The notes below the pieces were generated by a model. It was not told where the DNA came from. It saw only the letters and a program-made list of their open reading frames with translations, and made no database searches. Below, piece by piece: positions 54,480 through 64,000 of a DNA stretch of 64,000 nucleotides (position 1 is the first letter of the stretch; each line of letters begins with the position of its first letter). The position numbers were made by a program, and so were the translations under genes. The stretch lies in NCBI GenBank assembly GCA_037953745.1, contig JBAKBP010003219.1:94123-158122 (forward strand), given 5' to 3'. Source of the stretch: Lithodes maja. Its lineage: Eukaryota > Arthropoda > Malacostraca > Decapoda > Lithodidae.

Positions 54480-55394
54480 TTCTACACATTTAAGTTTTAC
54501 TTCATGTTCACCCCTTATGGACCATGATGCGTTTTATCAGTTTCTTATAGCCATCATTAGACGATTTTATGCAACTAAGGAAGAATCTTTGGGCATCAAA
54601 AGGGTAAAATGTGTCTCAATTAACCGTCTGATCTCCATATACCCTTCCCAATCTGAATAAAAACGTCTAATAATAGATAGCCAGAAATTATTTAAGAAAT
54701 GCGTCCTAATGCTCAAAGGGTTAATTTAAGAAATGCATCAACATCTTTTACTGTCATACATATTCTATGATGAATACAAAACAATGTTATGCCTGTAAAT
54801 CTGTATTGGATTAAGGATATATTCTAGTCACTGCCTTCACTGACGAATACATGTTATTTTATCTACCGCATATTATACTGCAGCTTAGGAAAGACCTCTT
54901 ACAGTCAAGAATCGAAATACAAAAAAGATGATTTAATAGTTTTAAGCTTATAATTATTAACAGAACGTTTACAAACTCCCTAACCTTTAACAAGCATCCG
55001 AGTGAGCAGCGTAGCTGCTGGTTATTTTGTAAGTACCTTCTAAGCATATGCTAAATTATAATCAGTTGCTTACTCAAAAGCGACCGAGGCAAGCAATTGT
55101 GAGAGAATCGTAAATGTCGGCCTCTGAAGCCTATCAGAGCTGCCCAGAATTGCTAATGTACATTCTAAAAAGTATGGAGTTTTGCATTAGGGTAACTCGA
55201 ACCCAGGAGTGATATAGGCCGTGTCCCGTCGGCCTCCAAGGCTTAGAAGGGCTGCAAGGCATTGACCATACCCATGGCAAGGACTCTAACCAAGAGGACC
55301 CGGTTTGTATGGATATAACTTAAGGACATTTTGAGACAAGCGGAGAAAGTAGCAAGTCCTTGCTCGCTCAGCTAGCTGAACATATATTATATGT
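54480..55394. other. Non-coding, no recognised feature
   Basis: Moderately AT-rich sequence with no exon, element end or RNA gene that I can support. Confidence 0.45.
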
Positions 55395-55398
55395 GTTG

Positions 55399-55441
<43 letters not shown>
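55395..55441. repeat. (TA)n microsatellite
   Basis: About 20 TA units. 55470-55670 beyond it resembles 62150-62350 (TTCCAAC..., GATAGCC/TATAGCC..., TGAGGCC/GAAGCC) and may be another old repeat. Confidence 0.8.
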
Positions 55442-55447
<6 letters not shown>

Positions 55448-55671
55448 TAATATTTGTTTTCTTTTCTATATTCCAACTACTAGTACCCTCTCGGGCATAG
55501 GCTGATAGCCTTTATACTCTACCGCTGAACATGGTGAGGCCTGTGAGGTCTTGCTCCAGCCTAGGGGGTGAGACATGCGAAGCTTCACGGCTCGAAGCAA
55601 CTCCATTTCTGAAGCTGCTCCGCCTCACAGTCTCATCCCCTAGGCTCGGACCCTCACTCTCAGAACGCCAC

Positions 55672-55918
55672 AATTAACTCACTAGGCATTGCCCCCCTGT
55701 ACCATATTTTTGAATATGGGAATATTCATACAATGCTATTTAATCAGGGATCAATGAGGGTATTTATTTGGCATTTCGGTGTGCTGTGGTAATGCACTGA
55801 TACTAGGTACAGCACAAATTCCATCCCAATAATATCTTCCCATTGACATATTGGGATTCGAACCCGGGTCCATTGGATTACCAGTCCAGTGGCAAGACCA
55901 CTCCGCCACACCTCCCCA
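55672..55918 (-). mobile_element. tRNA-derived SINE, second family, copy 1
   Basis: The minus-strand head GGTGTGGCGGAGTGGTCTTG with B box CCGGGTTCGAATCCC is tRNA-like (GGT anticodon-like loop). The body (AGTACAGCACAAATT-type, GAATATGGGAATATTCATAC) is shared with 62440-62640. No functional tRNA is implied. Confidence 0.7.
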
Positions 55919-56650
55919 ATATATATATATATATCATTATTATTCATCTAATACCTAATAAATTTTTCACTATATATTCATATGATCCTGTTTATACACC
56001 AAATTATCTAATTATGCAGATAACTGTAATATATTTGGAGAGAGGCCCATTATGAACCTTGTGGCTTATCCTACTTCGTATACAGTATATGATCCAGCTC
56101 CAGAGAAAAATATACCTGAACAATAGTTTACCCAATATTCGGTTATTTCCATAGTTGTTCTTATCGTAATGAAATTTACCTACTGCTTACGATATTCTCA
56201 ATATACATTAGGTTATCCAGTTTCATTAATTTAGTGTCCTTAATTTGAGCCAAACAAATTATTATTTTGTGTCGACTAAAATGCAAAATATACATAGATG
56301 ATTAATACTGAAGAGATTAAATGTTTGGTTACTTACGTGTCAATAGCAATATACACAGGTGCGATAACTAATATACACTATATATATACTGTATACGTTT
56401 ATCTGTATAATGTGCAACGATAATTTACCGTGATCAACATTCCAGGATAAAAGTAGCCTTAATCTAAATTGTGCCAATACTGTAGTTAATGACACTAAGG
56501 GGCTTCAGTAATTTGGGTAAATATAACGTGGGTTTTCTGGTGCAAGTAAAGTGCAGAGGCGAGGTAAACGATATTCTTCTGGGGGTATATTTTACTAAGG
56601 ATGAGCATATTGTAAAATAGTGGGGTGCTAAATTTCGTCAGACAGACATA
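55919..56650. other. Non-coding, no recognised feature
   Basis: A short TA run at 55919-55933, otherwise unique AT-rich sequence. Confidence 0.45.
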
Positions 56651-56694
56651 CACACACATGCAGGCAGGTTCACACACACGCGCACACACACACA

Positions 56695-56762
<68 letters not shown>
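56651..56762. repeat. (CA)n microsatellite with CG interruptions
   Basis: CA units from 56651, with CGCG interruptions near 56679 and 56696, then about 60 bp of pure CA. Confidence 0.9.
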
Positions 56763-56763
<1 letters not shown>

Positions 56764-56869
56764 CTCATACATAGTTACTGTATACACACGCCCTTTCAAA
56801 CCGAGGATGACTTTTATTAAGAGACAAAGAAAGGGATGCCTTGGAGAAATTTGAAGAGGGAGGAGAAGA

Positions 56870-57360
56870 AGGCTAGTGGGAGGAGGAGGAGGAGAAAAAA
56901 GAAGGAGGAGGAGGAGAAGGAGGAGGAGGAGGAGAAGGAGGAGAAACACGAGGACAAGAATGATGAAGGGGGGGGGGGTTGAAGAGATGTAAAATAAATA
57001 GATTGACCGAGAGCAGAATGTGGAGGAGGAGAACCGTGGAATAGTATGATTAGGAGGTGTTGGAGAGAGGGCAACAAGGGATAAGAAGGAAATAAGGAAT
57101 ATAGAAATATGAGAAGAACTATGAATAGGGGGGAAAAGAAGAAGAAGAAGAAGATGATGATGATGATGGTGATGATGGAGAGGAGAGCCAGCAACAGGTT
57201 CCTCCCCCTTGTCGTCCCTTCCGTTCATTTCTCCCTCACTGTCTCACCTGGTTCACATAGGTGTCAACTGTGGGGAAGGGGGAGGGGAAGGAGGAGGAGG
57301 AGGAGAAGGAGAAGGAGGAGAAGGAGAAGGAGGAGAAGGAGAAGGAGGAGGAGGAATACA
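56870..57360. repeat. Purine-rich (GGA/GAA)n tracts
   Basis: GGA/GAA at 56877-56945, G run at 56970-56979, GAA/GAT at 57135-57170 and GGA/GAA at 57285-57356. Open frames here are low-complexity Glu/Arg or Ser/Leu strings. Confidence 0.9.
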
Positions 57361-57572
57361 AACGACTGACAAACTGCAACATACCTATTGGTCCTTACGG
57401 GGCAGTTTTGGATATCTACACTGCTAAGCTATTAACTTCTAGGTAGAGAAAAGGATGAACATAAATACCATTGGAAGAGGAGCACTTTATTGACTGAGAA
57501 AATGATAGCAAAGCAGTAGGCTCCTCCCTACCCACCACTCCCTCCAGCTTACACTGGTGTGGAAATAGCTAA

Positions 57573-57723
57573 GGGGGTGACCGTTTTTGTTTTTATCTTT
57601 CTCTCCTTTTCTCTCTTTCTCTGGCTTGTATCCATTCGACCCCATTCAGCCAACTGTTTTAAGACATTTATCCCCATCCAGGTGGAGAGGGAATAGAGAG
57701 AAAAAAAAGCGAGGTGGGCTCCC
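57573..57723. mobile_element. GGG-type TTAA element, internally deleted copy
   Basis: 151 bp starting GGGGGTGACCG and ending CGAGGTGGGCTCCC, flanked by CTAA (decayed TTAA, 57569-57572) and TTAA (57724-57727). It shares TTGTATCCATTCG and TTATCCCCATCCAGGTG with the full copy at 62645-63032 but lacks its centre. Confidence 0.75.
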
Positions 57724-57729
57724 TTAAGA

Positions 57730-58140
57730 AAAACACCACGCAGCAGTGAAAAACTGGCCCGGAATTTCGGATAGAATAGGATGGAAAGGAACAAGGAGAC
57801 ATTGGATCGAGGGATAGTGGCAACACAGAAGTAATGGAAGATAGAAGAGAACGAAACGAGGAAGACGAGGAATAATAAACAAGAAGATAATGAAGTAGGA
57901 ATAGATGGAAGAAAACACGTAGACAACTTGTAGAAGAGGGGAAGGTTTTGGGAAGAGAGATATTAACAAGGACATCATAGAAAACGGAGAGTCGAGGTGT
58001 AGGAGTAAGAGGAGGAGAGAAGAAGAAGAAGAGTGAGGAGGATGGAGACGAGAGTAAAAGAAGAAGAACAAAAGAGGAAGAAGGAATGGAGGAGGATAAG
58101 GATAGAGGAATAACAGGAGACAATGAGAATGAATAGTCAA
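57730..58140. repeat. Purine-rich degenerate sequence
   Basis: GA-rich on the + strand with GAAGAA and GGAGGA runs (58010-58100). No gene. Confidence 0.7.
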
Positions 58141-58419
58141 TAACCCCTTCTGTACCGACGACGTCTCTATTCAATCATTCTAGCAATATTTAGAAGATAT
58201 TGTGCAGCTTAAGAAGGATAAGTGGCAGTAAAAAGGGTTAGTTAAGATAGTTCAAAGCCTATTAATTGCTGGAGGCCCTTCTTAAAGTGAATACAATCGT
58301 CTAATAGTAGCCAGCATGTACTGGTACTGAAAGGGTTAACACAGAAGGAGGAGAGAGGAAACAGGAATATATTAGAGAAGGGGAGGAGGAAGAGAGGACA
58401 AAAGCGGTAGCGAAAGGAA

Positions 58420-58572
58420 TATAATAATGAAAGGGAGACTAAGGAAGAATATAATAATGAAAGGGAGACTAAGGAAGAATATAATAATGAAAGGGAGACT
58501 AAGGAAGAATATAATAATGAAAGGGAGACTAAGGAAGAATATAATAATGAAAGGGAGACTAAGGAAGAATAA
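58420..58572. repeat. 30-bp tandem repeat, five units
   Basis: Unit AATATAATAATGAAAGGGAG followed by ACTAAGGAAG, five nearly perfect copies; a CT run follows at 58639-58660. Confidence 0.95.
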
Positions 58573-58739
58573 TAAGATGAAGTATAAGTAGACACAGGAA
58601 GAGGAGGTGGTGGGGGGGTTGGAGGGAGTGTAGGCCTCCCTCTCTCTCTCTCTCTCTCTTCTCATCATCATTGCTCTCCCTCTCTCTGCCTGCTGTCTCT
58701 CACACCTCTCACTCTATCACTAACACAGTATCCAACACA

Positions 58740-59195
58740 AGAAGAGGAAGAAGAGGAACAGGAAAGAAGAAGAAGAAGAAGAAGAATATGAAAGAAGAAG
58801 AAGAAGAAGATAAAGAAGAAAGGAAGAAGAGTGAAGAAGAAGAAAAGGGAAAATAGCAACAATAAAGAAATGGGAGAGGAAAAAGGTTAATCACAATAGA
58901 AGGTAGAGAGCAAAGAAACGATAGGGAGGAGGAAAAGGTGGAAGGGAAAAATAAGAAGACGAAAGGTAGAGAAAGAAGAAGAAGAAGAAGATAAATAGAA
59001 AGGGGAGGAGAAGGAGGAAGAAGAAGAAGGAGGAAGAAGAAGAAATAGAAAGGAGAGGAGAAGGAGGAAGAAGAAGAAATAGAAAGGAGAGGAGAAGGAG
59101 GAAGAAGAAGAAATAGAAAGGAGAGGAGAAGGAGGAAGAAGAAGAAATAGAAAGGGAAGGAGAAGGAGGAGGAAGAAACAGAAAAAGAAGAAGAG
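58740..59195. repeat. GAA-rich tract with 33-bp tandem repeats
   Basis: GAA runs from 58741; from about 59010 to 59160 four units of GGAGGAAGAAGAAGAAATAG followed by AAAGGAGAGGAGAA-type sequence. Purine-only over long stretches. Confidence 0.9.
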
Positions 59196-60240
59196 GTATG
59201 AGAGACAGCAACAGGTTTCTTCTTCCTCCTCCTCCATCCCTCCATTCATTTCCCTCCCACTACCAGCCTCACTTATCTCTCACACCTCTTTTTACGCCAC
59301 ACTCAAAATTGACCTCTTTTGTTGGCTTGAGCAGTTCTTCTTTTGTTCTTCTGATGTCTTATATTTACTGTTCTATATATTTACTCTTACTTGTTTGCTC
59401 TATATATTTACTCTTATACTCACTTTTTATATTTACTCATATACCTACTCTTCTTTTGTTCTTCTGTTGTCTTATATTTACTCTTACATGTGTGCTCTAT
59501 ATATTTACTCTTATACTCACTCTCTAAATTTATTCTTATGCCTATTCTTCTTTTGTTCTTCTGATGTCTTATATTTACTCTTACTTGTGTTATGTATTTG
59601 TCTTCTGTTTTGCTTTTCTTTGTACATTTTGCCTCTTCCGTTATCTTTCATTTCGTCTCACTTGGCTCGTGTTTTTCTTAGTTTGTTATATGCCATTCAC
59701 CTTTTTTCTTTTTTTTCTTCTCCATTTCATTCCTTCCTTACAATAATTGTCCTCTGCTTGCATTTGTTCTTCTATGTTTTGTTCTTCTTCCTCTTACTCT
59801 TTTGCTTCTCCGTTCACACCACTGGACCTCTGTTTCCGGTCACTCAAAATTGACCTGTTTTGTTGACTTGAATGTCCTTGTTTCTGTTATCTTAAATTTA
59901 GTTTGACATTTTGGGTTTCTCTTCAGTTTGCTAATTGTTATATTTGTATCGTATTTATCTTCTCAATTATTTTGTTCTAGCTTTCTTATCTCCTATTTAC
60001 TTATATTTTCCTTTCTCCTTCTTTTATTTTTTATGTTTTCCATTTTGTTCCTCACCCGGGAGTTTTATTTCTTGTTCCTCAAAATTGACCTACTCTGTTG
60101 ACTTGACTTGAATAGCTTTTCCTTTTCTCATTTTGTGTTTGCATACCATTCTAGTTGAATTGGGTTCTTCTAAGTTTGCATTTATTTTGTCTCGCCTGTT
60201 TCTGTTATAGTTCTTCTGTTTATCACATTGTTTATGTTTT
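59196..60240. other. Pyrimidine-rich low-complexity sequence
   Basis: Rich in TTCTT and TATATTTACTCTTA words, the latter in an imperfect tandem repeat at 59340-59590 (TCTTCTTTTGTTCTTCTG then TCTTATATTTACTCTTAC). No gene. Confidence 0.6.
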
Positions 60241-60244
60241 GCTC

Positions 60245-60400
60245 ATACATTCTTCTTCTTCTTCTTCTTCTTCTTCATCATCATCATTATTATTATTGAT
60301 AATATGATTATTATTATTGATATTATGATTATAATTATTATTAGTATTTGTATTAGTATTATAATAATAATAATAATAATTATAATTATTATTATTATTC
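60245..60400. repeat. CTT, ATT and AAT microsatellites
   Basis: CTT 60250-60275, ATC/ATT 60276-60350, AAT/ATT inverted runs 60358-60400. Confidence 0.9.
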
Positions 60401-60849
60401 TTGCACTGCCCCTTCCTTTTCACATACCTATAGATGTATCGCATTTACTAATATTTTCCATGTTATTTTTTATTGTATTTTTATCTGATTAGATTATTCC
60501 TTGTTCTTCATCCTTTCTTGCCGTTCGTATTGTTGTTCATACTTCATCCTCCTTTTTCTTCTTATCCCACATGATTTTCGTTCTTAAATGTGTACGTTCT
60601 TTCTTATAGACATTTCTTGTTTTCTCTTACGTTTAATTTGCATTTTACTTCTTCATCTTCTTCAGTTTTTGTCTTCTCCTTTTCTTCTTTTTTCATTTGG
60701 ATTTCTTCTTCTTTGTCTTCTTCTTCTTCTTTTTCTTGTTCTTCTTCCATATCGCGCCAGAAGATAATACACTAGCTGAGCCCGTAAGAAGAATGAAGTG
60801 TCAGTAAGGCTAGACGAAAGGTCTTCAAGGTCTTAAGGCTAGGCAAAAG
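60401..60849. other. Pyrimidine-rich low-complexity sequence
   Basis: TTCTTC-rich, as at 59196-60240. No recognised feature. Confidence 0.5.
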
Positions 60850-60965
60850 GTCTTAAAATCGCCAAACTAATGGGACGAACGTCGTAAATAATAAAAACTA
60901 ATTGGGGCTCAACATGAAGGAGAAGGGATCCAGAAAAAAAAATCTCCCCTTACTTCAGCTACGAC
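60850..60965 (-). mobile_element. Partial GGG-type TTAA element
   Basis: Minus strand matches 23785-23870 of the IARS2-intron element (TTTTTCTGGATCCCTTCTCC, CGTCCCATTAGTTTGGCGAT). The termini are not clear. Confidence 0.5.
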
Positions 60966-61318
60966 AAATAATTTAACCACAGTGGCAATTTAAAGAACTC
61001 CGAAATTATGCCTAGAATAAAGTTGATCATATAAAAAATGCCCGAAAAACGCTAGTATGACACCGCCTTGACTGTGCCCTAAGCCCCACAGTCCACGTGC
61101 AAGCCCTAATTAAGAGTCTTCATTTAGGCTCCGGGCTAATCATTATCATTTCAATACATAAAAGGTGGAAGCTGAGGCCATTTCTCCTTTCACCTTTTTA
61201 GCTAGATTTGTTTGTGAGTTTGAGCCTGTTAATGAGGTACAGAGATAGAGAGACAGAAAAACCTTCATATTTATCTATTTGTTTATGGTATCTGCCTATC
61301 TACTTATTTAATGATAAT
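60966..61318. other. Non-coding, no recognised feature
   Basis: Nothing I can support. Confidence 0.4.
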
Positions 61319-61735
61319 GTCGGACAGGTTGGGAGAGAGCTATCATGACCATGATTCGAACCCATGCACTCACTCCAGGTAGATTTGGGAGAGTTGGGCA
61401 CCGTATCCACACGACCATGAGCGGATATAAGGGAAGCAACCATAGTTCTTATTTGATATACCAGGTTGTACTTTCGTGGAGGAATATGCCTTCATACACG
61501 TGGCGAGTATTTTAAACTTCAACCATGAATATTTTACACATTCCCCCGCCAACTCGGCTAAGTGGTACGATTTTAATCATCCTGGTACTATTATGGAACC
61601 TCTCTGATGACAACTATCTAATATTAATGTCGGACAGGTTGGGAAAGAGATATCCTGACCAGGGTTCGAACCCACTCATTCCAAGTAGATTTGGGAGAGT
61701 TGGGCACCGTATCCACTCTCGACCGTGAGCGGATA
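61319..61735 (-). repeat. Two direct copies of a tRNA-like SINE segment
   Basis: 61319-61425 and 61627-61735 are about 85-90% alike (AATGTCGGACAGGTTGGGA, TAGATTTGGGAGAGTTGGGC, GAGCGGATAT). The minus strand has a B box (GGGTTCGAACCCTGG) and a CTCACGGTCGAG A-box-like element. The first copy has a decayed B box. Confidence 0.6.
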
Positions 61736-62434
61736 TGGTCGAGTGGATACTAGAAGGCAGTTTTACTAATTTTAAGAAGAATTTGATTAAATCAGAGGGT
61801 TAATTGAGCTATACTTTACCCCTTTGATGCCTAGTGGGCCTGAATCTTATTAAGATCGTCTATATTACCCAGGACAAAAATATGTTGTCCTAATAAAAAA
61901 CAAAACAAGGTTTAATGCATTTCCGACATCGCATCTCCCTATGATCGTATCATCTTGCAAACCGAAGTCTTAACTCTCGTTTGACCAATATTCAAAACAC
62001 ATCATAACTGGGTAAAGTAACTTACGACTGGTTTGATTTCCAAGTATCGGTAAGTTATGACGTCATAAGCATGTAAGTATGTACTGTAAAATGTTGTTAA
62101 TATATTTATATTGTATGTCTCTCATCCGGTCCTAAGTTCATTTTTTTTTTTTTTTTAAGTTCCAACTTTACCTCCGGACATAGCCTTATAGCCTGTAGAT
62201 TCAATCGCCTGAACGATGAAGCCTGGTGAAAGATTACGAGTGAAGCAACGAAACAGGTGTGATGAAACCGGCTCATTCATAGTTTTACCTTCGTAGAGCT
62301 CCGGCGCCTGGTTGTCTCTTATTGGCCAGTTGCAGCTTTGATATACTGAAGCTGAATCGCTACTGTCTCGCTGCCCTGTCTCGCAATTTCGGATAACTCT
62401 CTCTCTCTCTCAAACGTCACCTATTTAGCTTGAC
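61736..62434. other. Non-coding, mostly unclassified
   Basis: A T run at 62140-62157 and a weak match of 62150-62350 to 55470-55670. No gene recognised. Confidence 0.4.
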
Positions 62435-63066
62435 ACTCACTAGGCACTGCTAAATCGCGTATTTTGAATATGGGAATATTCATACAAATGCTAAATGTAT
62501 ATTGGAAACAACGAGGGTGTTACATATAATGTGTGGGTGGGGTTTATGGTAACATACAATAACCAAGTACAGCACAAATTCAATGCCAGCAATATTTTAC
62601 CATTGACACATAAGGATTTGAACCGGAAACTTTAAGATCATTAAGGGGGGTCACCGGCTTTTTTTCATCTTTCTCTAATTTTCTCTCTTTACCTGGCTTG
62701 TATCCATTCGGCCCCATTCAGCCAACTGTTTTAAGACGTTTATCCCCATCCAGGTGTCGATTTCTTCCTGGCGAGCGATAGCGAGCCAACATTGTATGGA
62801 GAAATCCGGCTTCACCGGAGAATTTTTTCTATCGAAAAATTTACAAATTTAGCTTGCTGTCAAAGCAAAAATATATACTGTATATACTATATATGCTGGT
62901 TCGCTACTGCTCGCCAGGAAAATATTGACAACTGGATGGGGGTAAATGTCTTAAAACAGTAGGCTGAATGGGGCCGAATGGATACAAGTCAAAGAGAGAG
63001 GGAGAGAAAGAGAAAAAACGAGGTGGGCTCCCTTAACCTGTAGCAAGACCACTCCACCACCTACCC
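62435..63066 (-). mobile_element. tRNA-derived SINE, second family, copy 2, interrupted
   Basis: The body (62435-62644) and tRNA-like head (63037-63066, GGTGGTGGAGTGGTCTTGC on the minus strand) match 55672-55918 and are separated by the TTAA element 62645-63032. Confidence 0.75.
62645..63032. mobile_element. GGG-type TTAA foldback element inside a SINE
   Basis: 388 bp between TTAA (62641-62644) and TTAA (63033-63036). Its arms of about 140 bp are inverted repeats (TGTATCCATTCGGCCCCATT, CATCCAGGTG/CATCCAGTTG, CCTGGCGAGC), leaving a short AT-rich centre. Rejoining the flanks with one TTAA rebuilds a SINE like the copy at 55672. Confidence 0.88.
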
Positions 63067-63252
63067 TTATTGGACATTATGTATCTTTGTAATCCTGAGA
63101 ATGTCTCTGATATTTTTAATAAAATATATCAAACCTATGGACCAACGTTGTTTATCAAATGCCCTGACTTCAGACGTAGGCTTTCTGTAGCCTATTCATT
63201 TGATCGCTCAACACACTGAAGTCTGGAGGTCTTATTCCAGATGAGTCTGGGT

Positions 63253-63342
63253 GGGGTAGGAAGGGGGAGGGGGGGGACGGGGAGGGGGAGGGGGGGAGGG
63301 GTAGGAAGGGGGAGGGGGAGGGGGAGGGGGAGGGGGGGGGTA
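63253..63342 (+). repeat. G-rich tract
   Basis: About 90 bp of GGGGGAGGGGG-type sequence with many runs of three or more G, so G-quadruplexes are possible. Sequence quality in such runs is often poor. Confidence 0.85.
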
Positions 63343-63862
63343 AATATTTTAGTTGCTTGATTTTATTTATTTTCTAGATTACTTTCCTAAACTGAGTATA
63401 ATTGTCTGACAGTAGTAAGATATAAAAACACATGTTCGGTACTGGATTGAAAGAAAACAAATTGATATAAATAGTTTAAGGCACTAAGACTATGCGAATA
63501 ACCGACAATGCCTACCCATGTTCACAGACAAGAAACTCATAGATTTGGATATTGTATTGTTCTGACTGATAGCATTTGAGAACCAGAGGTTTGGAGATAT
63601 AACATAACCTCACCAATAATACATTATAAAATAAATATAAGTTAAAATAATGAGGCTTTATCCCGTGTCCCATGGTTTGCTTTTACTATTCCATAAGTCA
63701 CAAACCATTTATATTCCAGACCAGTGGCCCTATTATTCAATATATCTTGTTTAGTGCTCCATATACAAAGTAAACAGACACCAGATTGTAAGCTTACCCC
63801 TGAAAATCTTCTGAAATAAAATGAAAACTTAAGATCTCCAGGTTTATCTCTACGTTTTCCTG
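63343..63862. other. Non-coding, no recognised feature
   Basis: AT-rich sequence with nothing I can support. Confidence 0.4.
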
Positions 63863-64000
63863 TGGATCACTACACATACTGTTACATAATGTATTCACTG
63901 GTCTGGATCACTACACATACTGTTACATAATGTATTCACTGGTCTGGATCACTACACATACTGTTACATAATGTATTCACTGGTCTGGATAACTACACAT
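63863..64000. repeat. 41-bp tandem repeat, cut by the window end
   Basis: Unit GGATCACTACACATACTGTT then ACATAATGTATTCACTGGTCT, three full copies and part of a fourth; continues past the window. Confidence 0.95.

Noticed and set aside
54012..54527. Asn/Tyr-rich 171-codon frame
   Set aside because: It is the AAC/TAC satellite read in one frame.
55840..55918. Possible tRNA-Thr gene on the minus strand
   Set aside because: The cloverleaf is imperfect and the downstream body recurs at 62435-63066; SINE.
56638..59250. Many Ser/Leu- or Glu/Arg-rich frames
   Set aside because: Low-complexity translations of GGA/GAA and CT tracts.

Overview
This window is eukaryotic and most likely from a crustacean, probably a decapod. 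The grounds are split genes with GT-AG introns, interstitial TTAGG/CCTAA (arthropod telomere-type) repeats, very abundant and long microsatellites, and a dense mix of non-LTR retrotransposons and TTAA-, TA- and TIR-bounded DNA elements. The species call is inference. There are no operons and no prokaryotic signals.

Host genes. Two conserved nuclear genes are recognisable, both incomplete. On the + strand, two exons (1741-1912, 2651-2718) join in frame to encode a piece of the large nuclear cap-binding subunit (NCBP1/CBP80). On the - strand, seven exons between 26354 and 16768 join in frame to encode the N-terminal part of a mitochondrial-type isoleucyl-tRNA synthetase (IARS2), with the HIGH motif and much of the editing domain. 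The genes converge, yet the 3' exons of both are absent from 2.7-16.8 kb. That interval holds retrotransposons, a 200-bp N gap (9489-9688) and two blocks duplicated elsewhere in the window, so a misassembly or a real rearrangement there is likely.

Mobile elements. 4.3-9.5 kb: LINE-A (coiled-coil ORF1, EN-RT ORF2, (AC)n tail), flanked by 3' ends of related copies. 9.7-16.8 kb: block A (2868 bp), a half piggyBac-like element with an intact transposase N-terminal frame, and block B (2768 bp). Blocks A and B recur inverted as A' (36509-39860) and B' (43394-46161). 16.8-26.4 kb: IARS2 introns loaded with MITEs, SINEs and one insertion three elements deep. 26.4-33 kb: a family of (AAC)n-tailed retroposons with clear target-site duplications, a LINE-C fragment, and a TTAGG-containing palindrome. 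33.2-37.8 kb: LINE-B, a nearly full-length ORF1-EN-RT broken by one frameshift. 41.3-43.2 kb: a 1.9-kb TIR element inserted in a LINE fragment. 45.6-50.3 kb: the best-preserved element, a CR1-like LINE with an SGNH-esterase ORF1, an EN-RT ORF2 in the -1 frame, a canonical slippery heptamer in the overlap, and an upstream tandem array whose units each resemble a branch point, a pyrimidine tract and a 3' splice site.

50.6-64 kb: a 2.70-kb minisatellite built of 14-bp modules, then about 10 kb of microsatellites and purine/pyrimidine tracts with scattered SINEs and TTAA foldback elements. No host gene was recognised there.

Most promising signals: (1) the A AAA AAC heptamer at the CR1 ORF1/ORF2 overlap, (2) the acceptor-like array ahead of that LINE, (3) the A/A' and B/B' blocks with paired empty and filled TTAA sites, (4) the 14-bp-module minisatellite with an internal 672-bp duplication.
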